Counted from the stretch's first letter, positions 51,490 to 63,476 are shown. The stretch: DNA of 64,000 nucleotides from Pseudomonadales bacterium (GCA_022822865.1 JAJDYJ010000047.1:108501-172500), one strand, 5' to 3'. Program-made: numbers and translations. The notes: a model not told the origin generated them from the sequence alone.

Positions 51490-51864
51490 TTAACCGGTAT
51501 TTTCACGCAGCCAGGATTCGAGAACTTCTTTTTGAAATGTGCCGCTTTCCAGCGCATCGAGAATGAAGCGCAACGCGACATCCGCGCCAGCCTTGATCGT
51601 GACCCCGTTAACGCGAAGGAACACGTAGACCGCGGCGAAACCGACGCGCTTGTTGCCGTCGACAATGCCATGGTTCATGGTAAGGCTTTCCCAAAGCGCG
51701 GCCGCTTCTTCGAGCAAGTCGCCGTAGTACCCGGATTGTGGTCTGGCAAGAGCCGCTTCGATCAATCCGGCATCCCTGATGCCGACCGCGCCGCCGAATC
51801 GCGCCAATTGCACCTTGTGCAACTCCAGCACGTCTTCCATGTCGAGAAAGTAACGTTCAGCCAT
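51490..51864 (-). CDS. doc: Doc-family (Fic fold) death-on-curing toxin
   Basis: A 124-residue toxin of the Doc branch, which phosphorylates elongation factor Tu. FLDMEDVLELHKVQLARFGGAVGIRDAGLIEAALARPQSGYYGD is the family N-terminus. The Fic-type catalytic loop is NHGIVDGNKRVGF with His65, Asp69, Asn71, Lys72 and Arg73; the usual HPFxDGNKR has become HGIVDGNKR. A C-terminal FLRVNGVTIK completes the fold. It lies 8 bp downstream of the phd gene. Confidence 0.92.
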   Translation of the reverse strand: MAERYFLDMEDVLELHKVQLARFGGAVGIRDAGLIEAALARPQSGYYGDLLEEAAALWESLTMNHGIVDGNKRVGFAAVYVFLRVNGVTIKAGADVALRFILDALESGTFQKEVLESWLRENTG

Positions 51865-51872
51865 CAGCGGCG

Positions 51873-52103
51873 CTATTTGGCCAGTTCTTCATAGAGGGAG
51901 CCGAAGCGTTCGATACTTTCTTCGTGGTACTGCCGGATCAACTCCTTCTTCGAAGCGATTGCGAAACGCCTGTCGTATTCCGCCTTCGACATCACCACCG
52001 CGACATCGCGCCCGTTTTTCTGGATCAGGACCGGCTGGCCGGCGGCTTCTTCGAGCAGTTCGCCAAAGCGGTTCTTGGCGTCTGTAGCCTGCGTGACTTT
52101 CAT
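51873..52103 (-). CDS. phd: Phd/YefM-family antitoxin
   Basis: A 76-residue antitoxin and autorepressor. The ATG at 52103 gives MKVTQATDAKNRFGELLEEAAGQPVLIQKNGRDVAVVMSKAEYD, the standard DNA-binding half; in-frame starts upstream lack a site at proper distance. The C-terminal tail (KKELIRQYHEESIERFGSLYEELAK) would wrap the Doc toxin. The upstream region has AT-rich DNA with TAGCTA words (around 52137-52152) that may be the operator. Confidence 0.92.
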   Translation of the reverse strand: MKVTQATDAKNRFGELLEEAAGQPVLIQKNGRDVAVVMSKAEYDRRFAIASKKELIRQYHEESIERFGSLYEELAK

Positions 52104-52213
52104 GTATTGCATTCCCGACAACAGCAAGCGAATAACTTTAGCTAAAATAGCCAATTATTGCAATGTCACAAGTCCCGAGGCTGGAAGTCAGCCGAGATTG
52201 CGGCGAAATGCGC

Positions 52214-52894
52214 TCAGGGATCCGCCCATTCGCGCAGCAGGTTGTGATAAACGCCGGCCAGGTCGACCAGTGCTTCCTGTTGGGGAGATTCCGTGGCGAT
52301 TTTCTGTATCGCCTTGTCCAGTTCGTACAGGATCGATCGCTGGCGGTCGCCGCGGACCATGCTCTGAATCCAGAAAAACGCGGCCAGACGCCGGCCTGAC
52401 GTAACCGGCCTGACGGCATGTACGCTGGAGCCGGGGTACAGAACCATGTCTCCCGCCTGCAACTTCACTTCGACCGGGCCAAAGGTATCTTCCATGACCA
52501 GTTCTCCTCCCTTGTAGCTGTCCGGGTCGGAGAGAAACAGCGTCGCTGAAATATCGGTGCGAACCCGATGCGGCGTCCCGAAAACCGGCCGGATCGCGCC
52601 GTCCACATGGCGGCCGTAGCTGTTGTCTTCCTCGTAACAATTGAACAACGGGGGCACGATCCTGGCGGGCAAGGCCGCGGCGGTGAATTGCTGATTGCCG
52701 TCGAGAATCCTGATTATCTTCTCGCCGAGTTTCCGCGCCAGCGGGTGATCGTCCGGAAGCTGGCGATTGCGCTTGACCGCCTGCGACAGGTAGCCGGCGC
52801 TGCCGCGTCCGTCGGACCAGTCCGCCTGTTCGAGATCGCCGCGGAATTCTTCCACTGCTGCCGGATCGAGAACCTGTTTGAGTTGAATCAGCAT
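52214..52894 (-). CDS. PKHD-type Fe(II)/2-oxoglutarate hydroxylase (PiuC/YbiX family)
   Basis: A 226-residue enzyme, the exact family length, from the ATG at 52894. The iron ligands are His96 and Asp98 (SYGRHVDGA) and His159 (YPGSSVHAVRPV), with Arg169 for 2-oxoglutarate (TSGRRLAAFFWIQS). Family members are Fur-regulated and encoded with TonB receptors for siderophores; the reaction is not established. Here it follows the receptor gene by 25 bp, the same order as in fiu-ybiX and piuA-piuC. Confidence 0.93.
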   Translation of the reverse strand: MLIQLKQVLDPAAVEEFRGDLEQADWSDGRGSAGYLSQAVKRNRQLPDDHPLARKLGEKIIRILDGNQQFTAAALPARIVPPLFNCYEEDNSYGRHVDGAIRPVFGTPHRVRTDISATLFLSDPDSYKGGELVMEDTFGPVEVKLQAGDMVLYPGSSVHAVRPVTSGRRLAAFFWIQSMVRGDRQRSILYELDKAIQKIATESPQQEALVDLAGVYHNLLREWADP

Positions 52895-52919
52895 CGGGTT
52901 TGCAGACTGCCTGCTTCGG

Positions 52920-55073
52920 TCAGTAGTCGAAATTGATCGCAAATACCGCGGTCAGTCCCTGACCGGGTATGACATGCCAGGGATGGAGCTGGTCGAAGTA
53001 CACTTCATCCGTGAGATTCGTCAGGTTCAACTTGAATCGGAGATTATCGGAATACGCGTATTCCGCCATCGCATCGAATGCCCAGTAATCGTCCACCCGC
53101 TTGCTGTTGCCGACCACCCGCTCATCGACGTAGCGGGCGCCGGCTCCCAGATCGAAGCGGACGCTCGCGATCCAGTTCATCCAGATCGAGAAGGTATCGG
53201 GGGCGACATTATCGATTCTGCCGCTTGTGCCTGTCAGCCTGTTCAGTTGTTCGTCATTCAGCCGGGTGTAACCGGTCATCAATTCCAGGCTTTCGCTGAT
53301 GTTTCCAGTCAGGCTGAAGGAAAAACCCTTGATCCGCTGTTCGCCTGCCAGCGTATTGAATCCGGGATTGAGAGGATCGGGCACACGGGCATTGGTCTTG
53401 TCGATGTGGAATAGCGCGGCGTCCGCTGCCATCCGCCCGTCGAGCAGACTCCATTTCAGGCCCAGTTCGAGGCTTTCGTTTTCTTCGGGCTCCAGGCTCA
53501 CATTGCTCGTGGTCAACCCCCGGCCGCTGCTGATGAAGGAAACCGACTCCGCCGAAGGATTGAACGAGGTGCCCCAGCCCAGATACACGGTGCCCGCCGC
53601 GGCCGGCTTGTAGATCAGCGCCGCGCGATAGCTGGTTTCGATATCGCTGGCTGGAAAATCGGCATTGCCGGTTAGCGCGCCATTCACATCGAATCGTCGT
53701 TCGGAATAATCGGTGTCAAATCGATCCCAACGGATACCCGCGCTTAGACTCCATCGCTCATTGAACCGAAGGGTGTCCAGCGCATAAACGGCCAGCGTGT
53801 CGCTCGTCGTTTCCGCCTGCAGCCTGCGGGCGGTCGGCCCGTCGAAGAATCCGCCGGGATCGCCCAGGCGCGTTGCCGGGACCGGCAGCCCGTAATCGAA
53901 GAACGGCGTTTGCGACGCGAAGCCGAAAGCGGGATTGGAAGTCTCGCCGGAGATTTCCACGCCGGCGACAAGCGAATGGTTCATGGCGCCGGTGCTGAAA
54001 TCCGCCTGCAGGTTGAGTTGCCCCTGCAACATCTCTTCCCTGCTTTCTCCGCTGAAAATCATCCTGTGTACGATGACGTTGTCCGGATCGTCACCAAGCG
54101 ATACGAAGGCGTCCACCTGGGGCTCGGTGATTCTGCTCCTTCTTTCGTAGCCGGCGTAACGTACCTGCGCGTTGAGGGAGACGGCAGAACTGATCCGGCG
54201 ATCCAGCACCGCCGAGGCCACGTCCGCCCGCGTGTCCAGAAAGTCCGATGCAAACCCATAGAAGTTCTCCCTGTCCACCATCGGGGGACGGCCCTCGACC
54301 CAGGGAAATCCATAGTCGGGAATGCTCTCGCTGTCCAGATGCAAGTAGCTGAGCGTCAGACTCGTGGCGCTTCCAAGCTCGAGGCTGAGACTCGGCGCCA
54401 GACCGTAACGTCGGGACTCGGTGACGTCCCTGCCAGGCGCGTCCGCACGGTGGGCGAGTACATTGACGCGAAAAGCCGAATTTTCCGCCGCATCGAGCGG
54501 TTGATTCAGATCCGCCGTGATCCGGCGAATACCGGCATTGCCCATGTTGACGTGCAAGCTTCGCAGTTCGTCCTGCAGCGGTTTCTTGCTGCTCTGATTG
54601 ATCACGCCTCCGGTCGAGCCACGGCCGACAACAACGGAAGAAGGCCCCAGCAGCACCTGTACCGCTTCCATGTTGAACGGGTCCCGCGCGTAGTTGCCCG
54701 TGTCGCGCATGCCGTCGAGAAACATGTCGTTGCGGGAGGAAAAACCCCGCACGGACGGATTGTTTCCCTGCCAACTGAATTCGCCGGCGCCGAGCGTGAT
54801 GCCCGGAACATTACGCAAGGCCTCGTCCAGGCTCATGACGTTGCGGTCCTGCATCATCTGGGACGAAAGCGTGGTGACGGACTGGGGAGTGTCGAGCAGG
54901 GATTCCGTGAGCTTGCCGACGCTGTTTTCTTCCTGGAGATAACTGTCGCGCCGCTGTACGCCTTCCACCAGAATCTCCTCCACCCGGGGTTCCTGTCCGA
55001 AAGCCACGCCGGCCAGCACGGTTCCGGCGCCGGTCCCGACCAGGGTGTTGGAAATCAGTCTGCGCATCCGCAT
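52920..55073 (-). CDS. TonB-dependent siderophore receptor (Fiu/PiuA-like)
   Basis: A 717-residue outer-membrane receptor. The start at 55073 gives a signal-like N-terminus with a GTGAGTVLAGVAFGQ end. TonB box EEILVEGVQRR, plug with TPQSVTTLSSQMMQDRNVMSLDEALRNVPGITLG and NNPSVRGFSSRNDMFLDGMRD, then VQVLLGPSSVVVGRGSTGGVIN, and a barrel ending AVFAINFDY. Catecholate or hydroxamate ferric siderophores are the usual cargo; the plug motif GRGSTGGVIN is that of the siderophore class. Followed by a PKHD hydroxylase. The upstream AT-rich segment at 55076-55095 is only a weak match to a Fur box. Confidence 0.92.
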   Translation of the reverse strand: MRMRRLISNTLVGTGAGTVLAGVAFGQEPRVEEILVEGVQRRDSYLQEENSVGKLTESLLDTPQSVTTLSSQMMQDRNVMSLDEALRNVPGITLGAGEFSWQGNNPSVRGFSSRNDMFLDGMRDTGNYARDPFNMEAVQVLLGPSSVVVGRGSTGGVINQSSKKPLQDELRSLHVNMGNAGIRRITADLNQPLDAAENSAFRVNVLAHRADAPGRDVTESRRYGLAPSLSLELGSATSLTLSYLHLDSESIPDYGFPWVEGRPPMVDRENFYGFASDFLDTRADVASAVLDRRISSAVSLNAQVRYAGYERRSRITEPQVDAFVSLGDDPDNVIVHRMIFSGESREEMLQGQLNLQADFSTGAMNHSLVAGVEISGETSNPAFGFASQTPFFDYGLPVPATRLGDPGGFFDGPTARRLQAETTSDTLAVYALDTLRFNERWSLSAGIRWDRFDTDYSERRFDVNGALTGNADFPASDIETSYRAALIYKPAAAGTVYLGWGTSFNPSAESVSFISSGRGLTTSNVSLEPEENESLELGLKWSLLDGRMAADAALFHIDKTNARVPDPLNPGFNTLAGEQRIKGFSFSLTGNISESLELMTGYTRLNDEQLNRLTGTSGRIDNVAPDTFSIWMNWIASVRFDLGAGARYVDERVVGNSKRVDDYWAFDAMAEYAYSDNLRFKLNLTNLTDEVYFDQLHPWHVIPGQGLTAVFAINFDY

Positions 55074-55214
55074 GCCGGAACAATAGCAATAATCGAATGG
55101 CAATTCCCGATACTGTCTTTGCAATTGTCGGATGGGCCGCACTTGTTGCAATGGTTGCGCAGTCAGGCCCTCAGTGGTTTAAGATATGCCCAAGCGAATT
55201 ACCAGGTAGGCTCC

Positions 55215-56276
55215 ATGACTCTTCTCCCTGATCTACTCGAATGTTCACCGGCCCCGAGACGTCTTTTCCAGCCTGCTGCCGTACTGCTCGGCGCATTGCT
55301 GATCGGTCCGGTATCGGCGCAGGACGCCTCACGGCCCGACCTTGAGGGCATCTGGACCAATGCCTCGCTGACCAACCTGAATCGCCCCGAGGGCGTCGAA
55401 TCTCTCGTCGTGCCGCCGGAAGAAGCGATCGTCATCGCAGCCAGGACGCCCATTGGCGGCATCGAAGGCGGCTTCGACGAAGGCGACGGAGTCAATAACC
55501 TGCCGGAACAGGGCGGCGCGGATTTCGGCGTGCGGGCCTATAACAACTTCTGGGTGGATACGGGTTCCAATCTGGCGCTGGTCAAGGGCGAGTTCCGGAC
55601 TTCCTATGTGGTCGACCCGCCCGACGGCCGCGTCCCGCGCCGCGAAGACCCGCAATATGATTTCGAGCGGCGCAATTTCGGCGCGCGCTACGCCACCGGG
55701 ATCGGCGACACGCGGGGCCCCGAGGCCATTCCCAACGCGGAACGTTGCCTTATCGGCTTCGGCAACAAGGCCGGCCCCGGCATGATGGGCGCCCTGTACA
55801 ACAACACCTACCAGTTCGTGCAGACCGACGATTACGTCATGATTCTCGTGGAGATGGTGCACGACGCCCGCATTATTCCGATCTACGATTCGGCCGAAGA
55901 GGCCCGGGCCGGCCGCAGGCCACTCGTATTCGAGCAATGGTTCGGGGATTCAGTCGGCTGGTACGAAGACGGCGAACTCGTGGTCGAGACAGTCAACATC
56001 CACCCGTTGCAACTGAGTCAGAGTTCGATACCGATCACCAGGCAGGGCCGCATCGTCGAGCACTTCAGCCGCTACTCCGACAACGAAATCTTCTACCGGT
56101 TCACCGTCGAGGACGACAACATCTACCTGCAACCCTGGACGGCCGAACTGAGCTTCTACGCCACCGAGGACCAGGTCTACGAATACGCCTGCCACGAAGG
56201 CAACTATTCAATGCCCGGCACCCTCGCCGGCGCCCGCCTTCTTGAACTGGAAGAAGAATTCGGAATCAGCAGGTAG
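55215..56276 (+). CDS. Secreted WTNASLT-family protein, copy 2 (function unknown)
   Basis: The start at 55215 is chosen because it gives a signal peptide (RLFQPAAVLLGALLIGPVSAQ); a much longer frame upstream is antisense to the siderophore receptor. The 353-residue product shares all blocks with 7557-8552: RPDLEGIWTNASLTNLNR, ERCLIGFGNKAGPGMM, YQFVQTDDYVMILVEMVHDARIIPIYD, WFGDSVGWYEDGELVVETVNIHPLQ and YEYACHEGNYSMPGTLAGARLLELEE. It lies 14 bp upstream of the DUF3604 gene and is probably in the same transcript, linking the family to that operon. Confidence 0.8.
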   Translation: MTLLPDLLECSPAPRRLFQPAAVLLGALLIGPVSAQDASRPDLEGIWTNASLTNLNRPEGVESLVVPPEEAIVIAARTPIGGIEGGFDEGDGVNNLPEQGGADFGVRAYNNFWVDTGSNLALVKGEFRTSYVVDPPDGRVPRREDPQYDFERRNFGARYATGIGDTRGPEAIPNAERCLIGFGNKAGPGMMGALYNNTYQFVQTDDYVMILVEMVHDARIIPIYDSAEEARAGRRPLVFEQWFGDSVGWYEDGELVVETVNIHPLQLSQSSIPITRQGRIVEHFSRYSDNEIFYRFTVEDDNIYLQPWTAELSFYATEDQVYEYACHEGNYSMPGTLAGARLLELEEEFGISR

Positions 56277-56289
56277 GAGACCCAGGCTT

Positions 56290-58182
56290 ATGACCAGATT
56301 CATCGGTACGTTATCCGCCTTGACATGCATGGCGCTGCTGGGCGCATGCTCCGACAACGCCTCCGCACCGGAATCAGCGGAAGTTTCCGCCGTTGCGGCG
56401 CCGGCCGCCGAGACCGCTCCGGCCCGAACCGCGGGTTTCAGCGCATTGCGCAACGCATACTTCGGCGATTTGCATGTCCACACCATGTATTCATTCGACG
56501 CCTTCATATTCGGTACGACTTCATCGCCGGATGACGCCTACGAGTTCGCCAAGGGCGGTTCGATCACTCATCCCGCGGGTTTCGAAATGCAACTGCAGGT
56601 TCCGCTGGACTTTTACGGAGTGACCGACCATGCGTTTTACATTGGCGTGCTCAGGGAGATGGCCAACCCGAACTCGGAAATATCGAGGCATCCGGTAGCC
56701 GCCGGCATGTCCACTCTGGGCGGAGCCGTGGAGAGAGGAGCGAAATTCCGGGAAATTCTCGCCTTTATGCGCAGCGACGACGGACTGGAAATCAACGATC
56801 CCGTGATCCGGAAATCGGCATGGGACGATATTATCGCGGCCGCCAACCGGCATAACGATCCAGGCAATTTCACCACCTTCATCGGTTATGAATACACCGC
56901 GAGCGCATCCGACTCGGGCAACCTGCACCGCAATGTGATCTTTCGTGGCGACATGGGGCCTGAGTTGCCGTTTTCCCGCCTGGATTCCAGTAATCCGGAA
57001 GATTTATGGAACTGGATGGACAGCAATCGCGCCCAGGGAATCGAGAGTCTGGCCATTCCGCACAATTCCAACGGCTCAAACGGCAGGATGTTCATGCTGA
57101 CCGACAATTCGGGCAGACCCCTGGATGACGCATACGCCAATCAGCGCATGCGCAACGAACCCCTGGTGGAGATCAGCCAGGTAAAGGGCACATCCGATAC
57201 TCATCCAGCCCTGTCACCGAACGACGAATGGGCCGATTTCGAGATCATGCCGCTTCGGGTAGCTACCAATCTCTACAGCGAGCCGAATGGAGGCTACGTG
57301 CGACAGGCCTGGCTCAACGGCCTGAAGATGCAGGCCGAGGAAGGATTCAATCCCTACAGGTTCGGCGTGATCGGATCCAGCGATACGCATAACGCGACTT
57401 ACGCCGGCGAAGAACACGACTACTGGAGCAAAGTCGGTCTGAACGACGCCACTGCAGTCTTGCGAGGATCGGTGCCATTGCCCGAGCCTACGCCCGAAGG
57501 AGAGATATACAGAGATACCTATTACGATACCTGGAGCGCCGCGGGCCTGGCCGGCGTATGGGCGGAAGAGAACACACGGAGCAGCATTTATGACGCCTTC
57601 CGGCGAAAAGAGACTTTCGGCACTTCGGGAACGCGCATGAAGGTGCGCTTCTTCGGCGGATACGAGTTGCCGGCCGCCGACGATCCTGACTTGCTCGCGC
57701 AAGCCTATGCCGGCGGGGTACCCATGGGAGGCGACCTGCTTGCTGAAACGAATCGATCGCCAGGCTTTATTGCCTGGGTCGCCAAGGATCCCAACGGCGC
57801 AAACCTCGAAAGACTGCAGATCGTCAAGGGCTGGGTCGAAGACGGCGAGACCCGGGAAGAAGTGTATGACATCGCCTGTTCGGAAGGGACGGTCGATCCC
57901 GAGACCCATCGCTGTCCCGACAATGGCGCTCGTGTCGATATCAGCGATTGCAGCATTACGCAAGGCGTCGGTGCTGCCGAATTGCGCGCCGCGTGGCAGG
58001 ATCCCGACTTCGATCCGGATCAACACGCTTTTTATTACGTTCGCGGACTGGAAAATCCCACCTGCCGCTGGTCGACCTGGGATGCAATTCGCGCGGGCGT
58101 GGCGCCGCATCCCGATCTGCAGCCGACGATCCAGGAACGCGTCTGGTCTTCACCGATCTGGCTGACCCCGGCACAACTCTGA
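56290..58182 (+). CDS. DUF3604 lipoprotein (PHP-like)
   Basis: A 630-residue lipoprotein: the start at 56290 gives LSALTCMALLGAC with the lipobox Cys. After a Pro/Ala linker the DUF3604 domain begins with NAYFGDLHVHTMYSFDAF, resembling the first metal motif of PHP phosphoesterases (HxH). VPLDFYGVTDHAFY, FTTFIGYEYTASASDSGNLHRNVIF, ESLAIPHNSNGSNG and FGVIGSSDTHNATY follow as further metal or substrate positions. Function unknown; the HxH..H..H..D pattern predicts a di- or trinuclear metal hydrolase at the cell surface or in the periplasm. Followed by PpiC-like and HupE genes in a tight unit. Confidence 0.9.
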   Translation: MTRFIGTLSALTCMALLGACSDNASAPESAEVSAVAAPAAETAPARTAGFSALRNAYFGDLHVHTMYSFDAFIFGTTSSPDDAYEFAKGGSITHPAGFEMQLQVPLDFYGVTDHAFYIGVLREMANPNSEISRHPVAAGMSTLGGAVERGAKFREILAFMRSDDGLEINDPVIRKSAWDDIIAAANRHNDPGNFTTFIGYEYTASASDSGNLHRNVIFRGDMGPELPFSRLDSSNPEDLWNWMDSNRAQGIESLAIPHNSNGSNGRMFMLTDNSGRPLDDAYANQRMRNEPLVEISQVKGTSDTHPALSPNDEWADFEIMPLRVATNLYSEPNGGYVRQAWLNGLKMQAEEGFNPYRFGVIGSSDTHNATYAGEEHDYWSKVGLNDATAVLRGSVPLPEPTPEGEIYRDTYYDTWSAAGLAGVWAEENTRSSIYDAFRRKETFGTSGTRMKVRFFGGYELPAADDPDLLAQAYAGGVPMGGDLLAETNRSPGFIAWVAKDPNGANLERLQIVKGWVEDGETREEVYDIACSEGTVDPETHRCPDNGARVDISDCSITQGVGAAELRAAWQDPDFDPDQHAFYYVRGLENPTCRWSTWDAIRAGVAPHPDLQPTIQERVWSSPIWLTPAQL

Positions 58183-58192
58183 TCACTGGATC

Positions 58193-58987
58193 ATGGCGCC
58201 CGGTGGTCTGCTGAAACAGCCGCTTTTGTGGTTTCTTGTAATTGGGCTGGCGCTCTTTATCGCCGATAGCCGGATTCCCGAAAGTCGCGACGAAATCATC
58301 GTAACGGCTGCGCTTCGCGATCGACTGGCCACTTTGTGGACGACCCAGACCGGCCTCGTGGCAACCGAGGCGGAGCTGAACTCCCTGGTGGACAACTGGC
58401 TGAAGGAAGAAATCCTTTACCGGGAAGCCCTGCGCATGGGACTGGATCGGGAAGACTCCATCATCCGCCGGCGCCTGGTGCAGAAGCTCGGCTTTATCGC
58501 AGAATCGGAGACGATTCCCACGCCGGAAGAAGGTGAACTCGAAGACTTCTACCGGGAAAACATCAACGAATACACGCTGCCGGTCAGATACTCCTTCCGG
58601 CACCTTTATTTTCAACAGCGCGCGGCGGCCGAAAATGCGCTGGCCCGGATAAACGAAGGCGCGGCGGCACAGGAATACGGCGAGCCCACGATGTTGAATC
58701 CCGCTTATGTCTATCGCAGCGCACTGGATCTCAACGCGGCCTTCGGCGCCGGTTTCGCCGGCCAACTGGAGACTGTCGCCGCCGGGGGCTGGCAGGGCCC
58801 GGTGCAAAGCGGATTCGGATTCCATCTCGTGTGGATCGACACGATTCATCCCACTGAGGTGACGCCATTCGATGGAATCCGGCAACAGGTGTTACAGGAC
58901 TTCCAACGGGCGCGGCAATTGCAGGCAAGGGACGCCTATGTCGAAAATCTGCTGGAGGAATACACCATTGTCGTGGAGCCGCGATGA
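58193..58987 (+). CDS. PpiC/SurA-like peptidyl-prolyl isomerase, membrane-anchored
   Basis: A 264-residue protein with an N-terminal membrane anchor (LLWFLVIGLALFIAD). An extended helical SurA-N-like part follows (NSLVDNWLKEEILYREALRMGLDREDSIIRRRLVQKLGF), then a degenerate parvulin domain (RYSFRHLYFQQRAAAENALARINEG, GWQGPVQSGFGFHLVWIDTIHP). The short parvulin loop suggests a chaperone rather than a fully active isomerase. It lies 10 bp after the DUF3604 gene and overlaps hupE by ATGA. Likely helps fold the exported neighbour. Confidence 0.85.
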   Translation: MAPGGLLKQPLLWFLVIGLALFIADSRIPESRDEIIVTAALRDRLATLWTTQTGLVATEAELNSLVDNWLKEEILYREALRMGLDREDSIIRRRLVQKLGFIAESETIPTPEEGELEDFYRENINEYTLPVRYSFRHLYFQQRAAAENALARINEGAAAQEYGEPTMLNPAYVYRSALDLNAAFGAGFAGQLETVAAGGWQGPVQSGFGFHLVWIDTIHPTEVTPFDGIRQQVLQDFQRARQLQARDAYVENLLEEYTIVVEPR

Positions 58988-59949
58988 CGAGAACATCGCT
59001 GTTTCTGCTTTTGCTTCTGGCTGCCTGGCCGGCGCAGGCCCACGAAGTCAGGCCGGCCTTCCTGAAACTGACCGAAACTGAAGCGGCCGAAGGTGGGGAA
59101 CTGTTTGAAGCATCATTGCGGCAGCCGCAAATCGATGGGCGTTACCTCGGGCTGCAACTGCAGACGAACTGCGAATCGACTCCGGTCTCCGCCAGCCTCA
59201 CCAACGGCGCGGTGATCGAAGTATTCGAGTTGGATTGCCGTGAGTCGCCGTTGGAAATCATCGAAATCCCGGGGCTGGAACGGAGCCTGATCGATACCCT
59301 GGTCAGTATTGAGCGTCTCGATGGCGAGACCCGGGAGTTGTTGATCAACGGCGACGAACCTCGAGTTCACTTGTCCGAAGCCACTCCCGGCCCGCCGGTG
59401 TACCTCGCAATCGGGATCGAGCATCTCGTGTTCGGATTCGATCACGTCCTGTTCGTAATCATGCTGTTGTACATCGTGCGGAAGCCGCTGGATATCCTTA
59501 TTGTGGTGACCAGTTTCACGGTCGCTCACTCGCTGACGCTGGCCCTGTCCGCGTTCGATTTGCTCACGCTGTCATCGGCGCCGGTAGAGGCGGTCATTGC
59601 CGGCAGCATCGTGCTGCTGGCCTGTGAAAACCTCTCGGACAAACCTTCCCCGGTCAGGCAATACCCGGCAATCATCGCCTTCGTTTTCGGCCTGCTGCAC
59701 GGATTGGGATTCGCCGGCGCGCTGGCCGAGATCGGCCTGCCCGAAAACAGCCGGCTCATGGCCCTTTTCCTGTTCAACGCCGGCATCGAACTCGGCCAAC
59801 TCGCCATCATCGCCACGGTGCTGGCCCTGCTGGCGGTAACAAGATGGCGACATCTCCAGACATTTCACCAACTTCCCATCTATGCCACCGGCGGCATAGC
59901 CGCCTACTGGTTCATAGAAAGAAGCTGGCAAATACTGGCCTGGTCTTAG
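58984..59949 (+). CDS. HupE/UreJ family membrane protein
   Basis: A 321-residue protein with a signal peptide (FLLLLLAAWPAQAHEVRPAF), a periplasmic beta domain to about residue 135, then six to seven transmembrane helices. The HupE motif is at LAIGIEHLVFGFDHVLFVIMLLYIV, followed by FTVAHSLTLALS and FGLLHGLGFAGALAEIGLP; the conserved His residues are likely metal ligands. HupE/UreJ proteins are nickel or cobalt permeases or accessory factors; the variant with a periplasmic domain is of unknown substrate. Overlaps the ppiC gene by 4 bp. A strong terminator lies 19 bp later. Confidence 0.88.
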   Translation: MTRTSLFLLLLLAAWPAQAHEVRPAFLKLTETEAAEGGELFEASLRQPQIDGRYLGLQLQTNCESTPVSASLTNGAVIEVFELDCRESPLEIIEIPGLERSLIDTLVSIERLDGETRELLINGDEPRVHLSEATPGPPVYLAIGIEHLVFGFDHVLFVIMLLYIVRKPLDILIVVTSFTVAHSLTLALSAFDLLTLSSAPVEAVIAGSIVLLACENLSDKPSPVRQYPAIIAFVFGLLHGLGFAGALAEIGLPENSRLMALFLFNAGIELGQLAIIATVLALLAVTRWRHLQTFHQLPIYATGGIAAYWFIERSWQILAWS

Positions 59950-59967
59950 CCACCATCGAAGCCCCAT

Positions 59968-60025
59968 GGCGCCACACAAAAAGGGCCCAGCGGCATTCGC
60001 CGCTGGGCCCTTTTTGTGTGGCGCC
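59968..60025. terminator. Bidirectional terminator between hupE and the rRNA operon
   Basis: A perfect 27-bp stem with ATTC loop; the inner part is AAAAAGGGCCCAGCGGC and its complement, giving a T-run after the G+C stem on both strands. It ends the hupE operon (plus) and the rRNA operon (minus) and overlaps the 3' end of the 5S gene by one or two bases. Confidence 0.9.
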
Positions 60026-60140
60026 TGACGATGACCTACTTTCACATGGGGAGACCCCACACTATCATCGGCGCTGAGCGGTTTCACTACTGAGTTCGGG
60101 ATGGGATCAGGTGGTTCACACTCGCTAAGGTCGTCAGGCA
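60024..60140 (-). rRNA. rrf: 5S ribosomal RNA
   Basis: About 117 nt. On the minus strand it begins TGCCTGACGACCTTAGCGAG, contains CACCTGATCCCATCCCGAACTC (loop B/C) and AGTGTGGGGTCTCCCCATGTG, and ends GTCATCGTCAGGC. The 5' and 3' ends pair as helix I. Last gene of the operon, just before the terminator. Confidence 0.92.
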
Positions 60141-60287
60141 TAAACTGTCGCCGGCGCACCCGGTCAGGCGGCGCGGCGCAATCCGGTGGAGACATGGAGC
60201 ATGCTGTAACTGACAAGCCGCAAAGCGACTTATCCATATGAAACATTACGATCGCAGCTTGTTCCGCAACCGGGGCTAAACCCCTGG
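60141..60287 (-). other. 23S-5S spacer
   Basis: A 147-bp transcribed spacer with GC-rich segments (CGGCGCACCCGGTCAGGCGGCG). No tRNA seen. AACCGGGG..CCCCTGGTT near 60269-60289 forms a stem at the 3' end of 23S, consistent with a processing hairpin. Confidence 0.6.
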
Positions 60288-63182
<2,895 letters not shown>

Positions 63183-63476
63183 CCCCAAGAAGTCCGCCAC
63201 CAATTGAACAAAGCGGCAGCCATACAGGGCTATACGTAACTCAAAAAGAGTTATGGTTTCGCCGGCAGCCGCTGATAATGGCCGCCGGACTGACTCATGC
63301 AGTTGCGAGAGGTCACCACTTGATGACTGGAACAACCGCATGTGCCTTTGACTACCCGAATTGTAAAAGAACAAAACCGGAAAACCGGTCGCAGGCAAAA
63401 ACCAAAATCCATTCCGATGGAACGGACCTTGGTTTTTGCTTGCGTTGAATCAGTCCCGCACATCCCCGCAGGGAGA
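63183..63476 (-). other. tRNA-Ala to 23S spacer (leader of 23S)
   Basis: A 294-bp transcribed spacer. It contains the boxA-like site and a long stem-loop, GCAGGCAAAAACCAA (63391-63405) with TTGGTTTTTGCTTGC (63429-63443), 14 of 15 pairs plus one G-T. No gene is seen. Confidence 0.6.
63359..63373 (-). promoter_or_regulatory. boxA-like antitermination site in the 23S leader
   Basis: TGTTCTTTTACAATT on the minus strand, close to the boxA consensus TGCTCTTTAACAATT, about 180 nt before the 23S gene, the usual location for NusB/NusE binding. Confidence 0.6.

Noticed and set aside
55076..55095. Possible Fur box upstream of the siderophore receptor
   Set aside because: Only about 9 of 19 consensus positions match, so it is not convincing by eye, though Fur control is expected for this gene pair.
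53910..55214. Plus-strand frame continuous with the WTNASLT gene for 435 codons upstream
   Set aside because: It is antisense to the siderophore receptor; the signal peptide at 55215 sets the real start.
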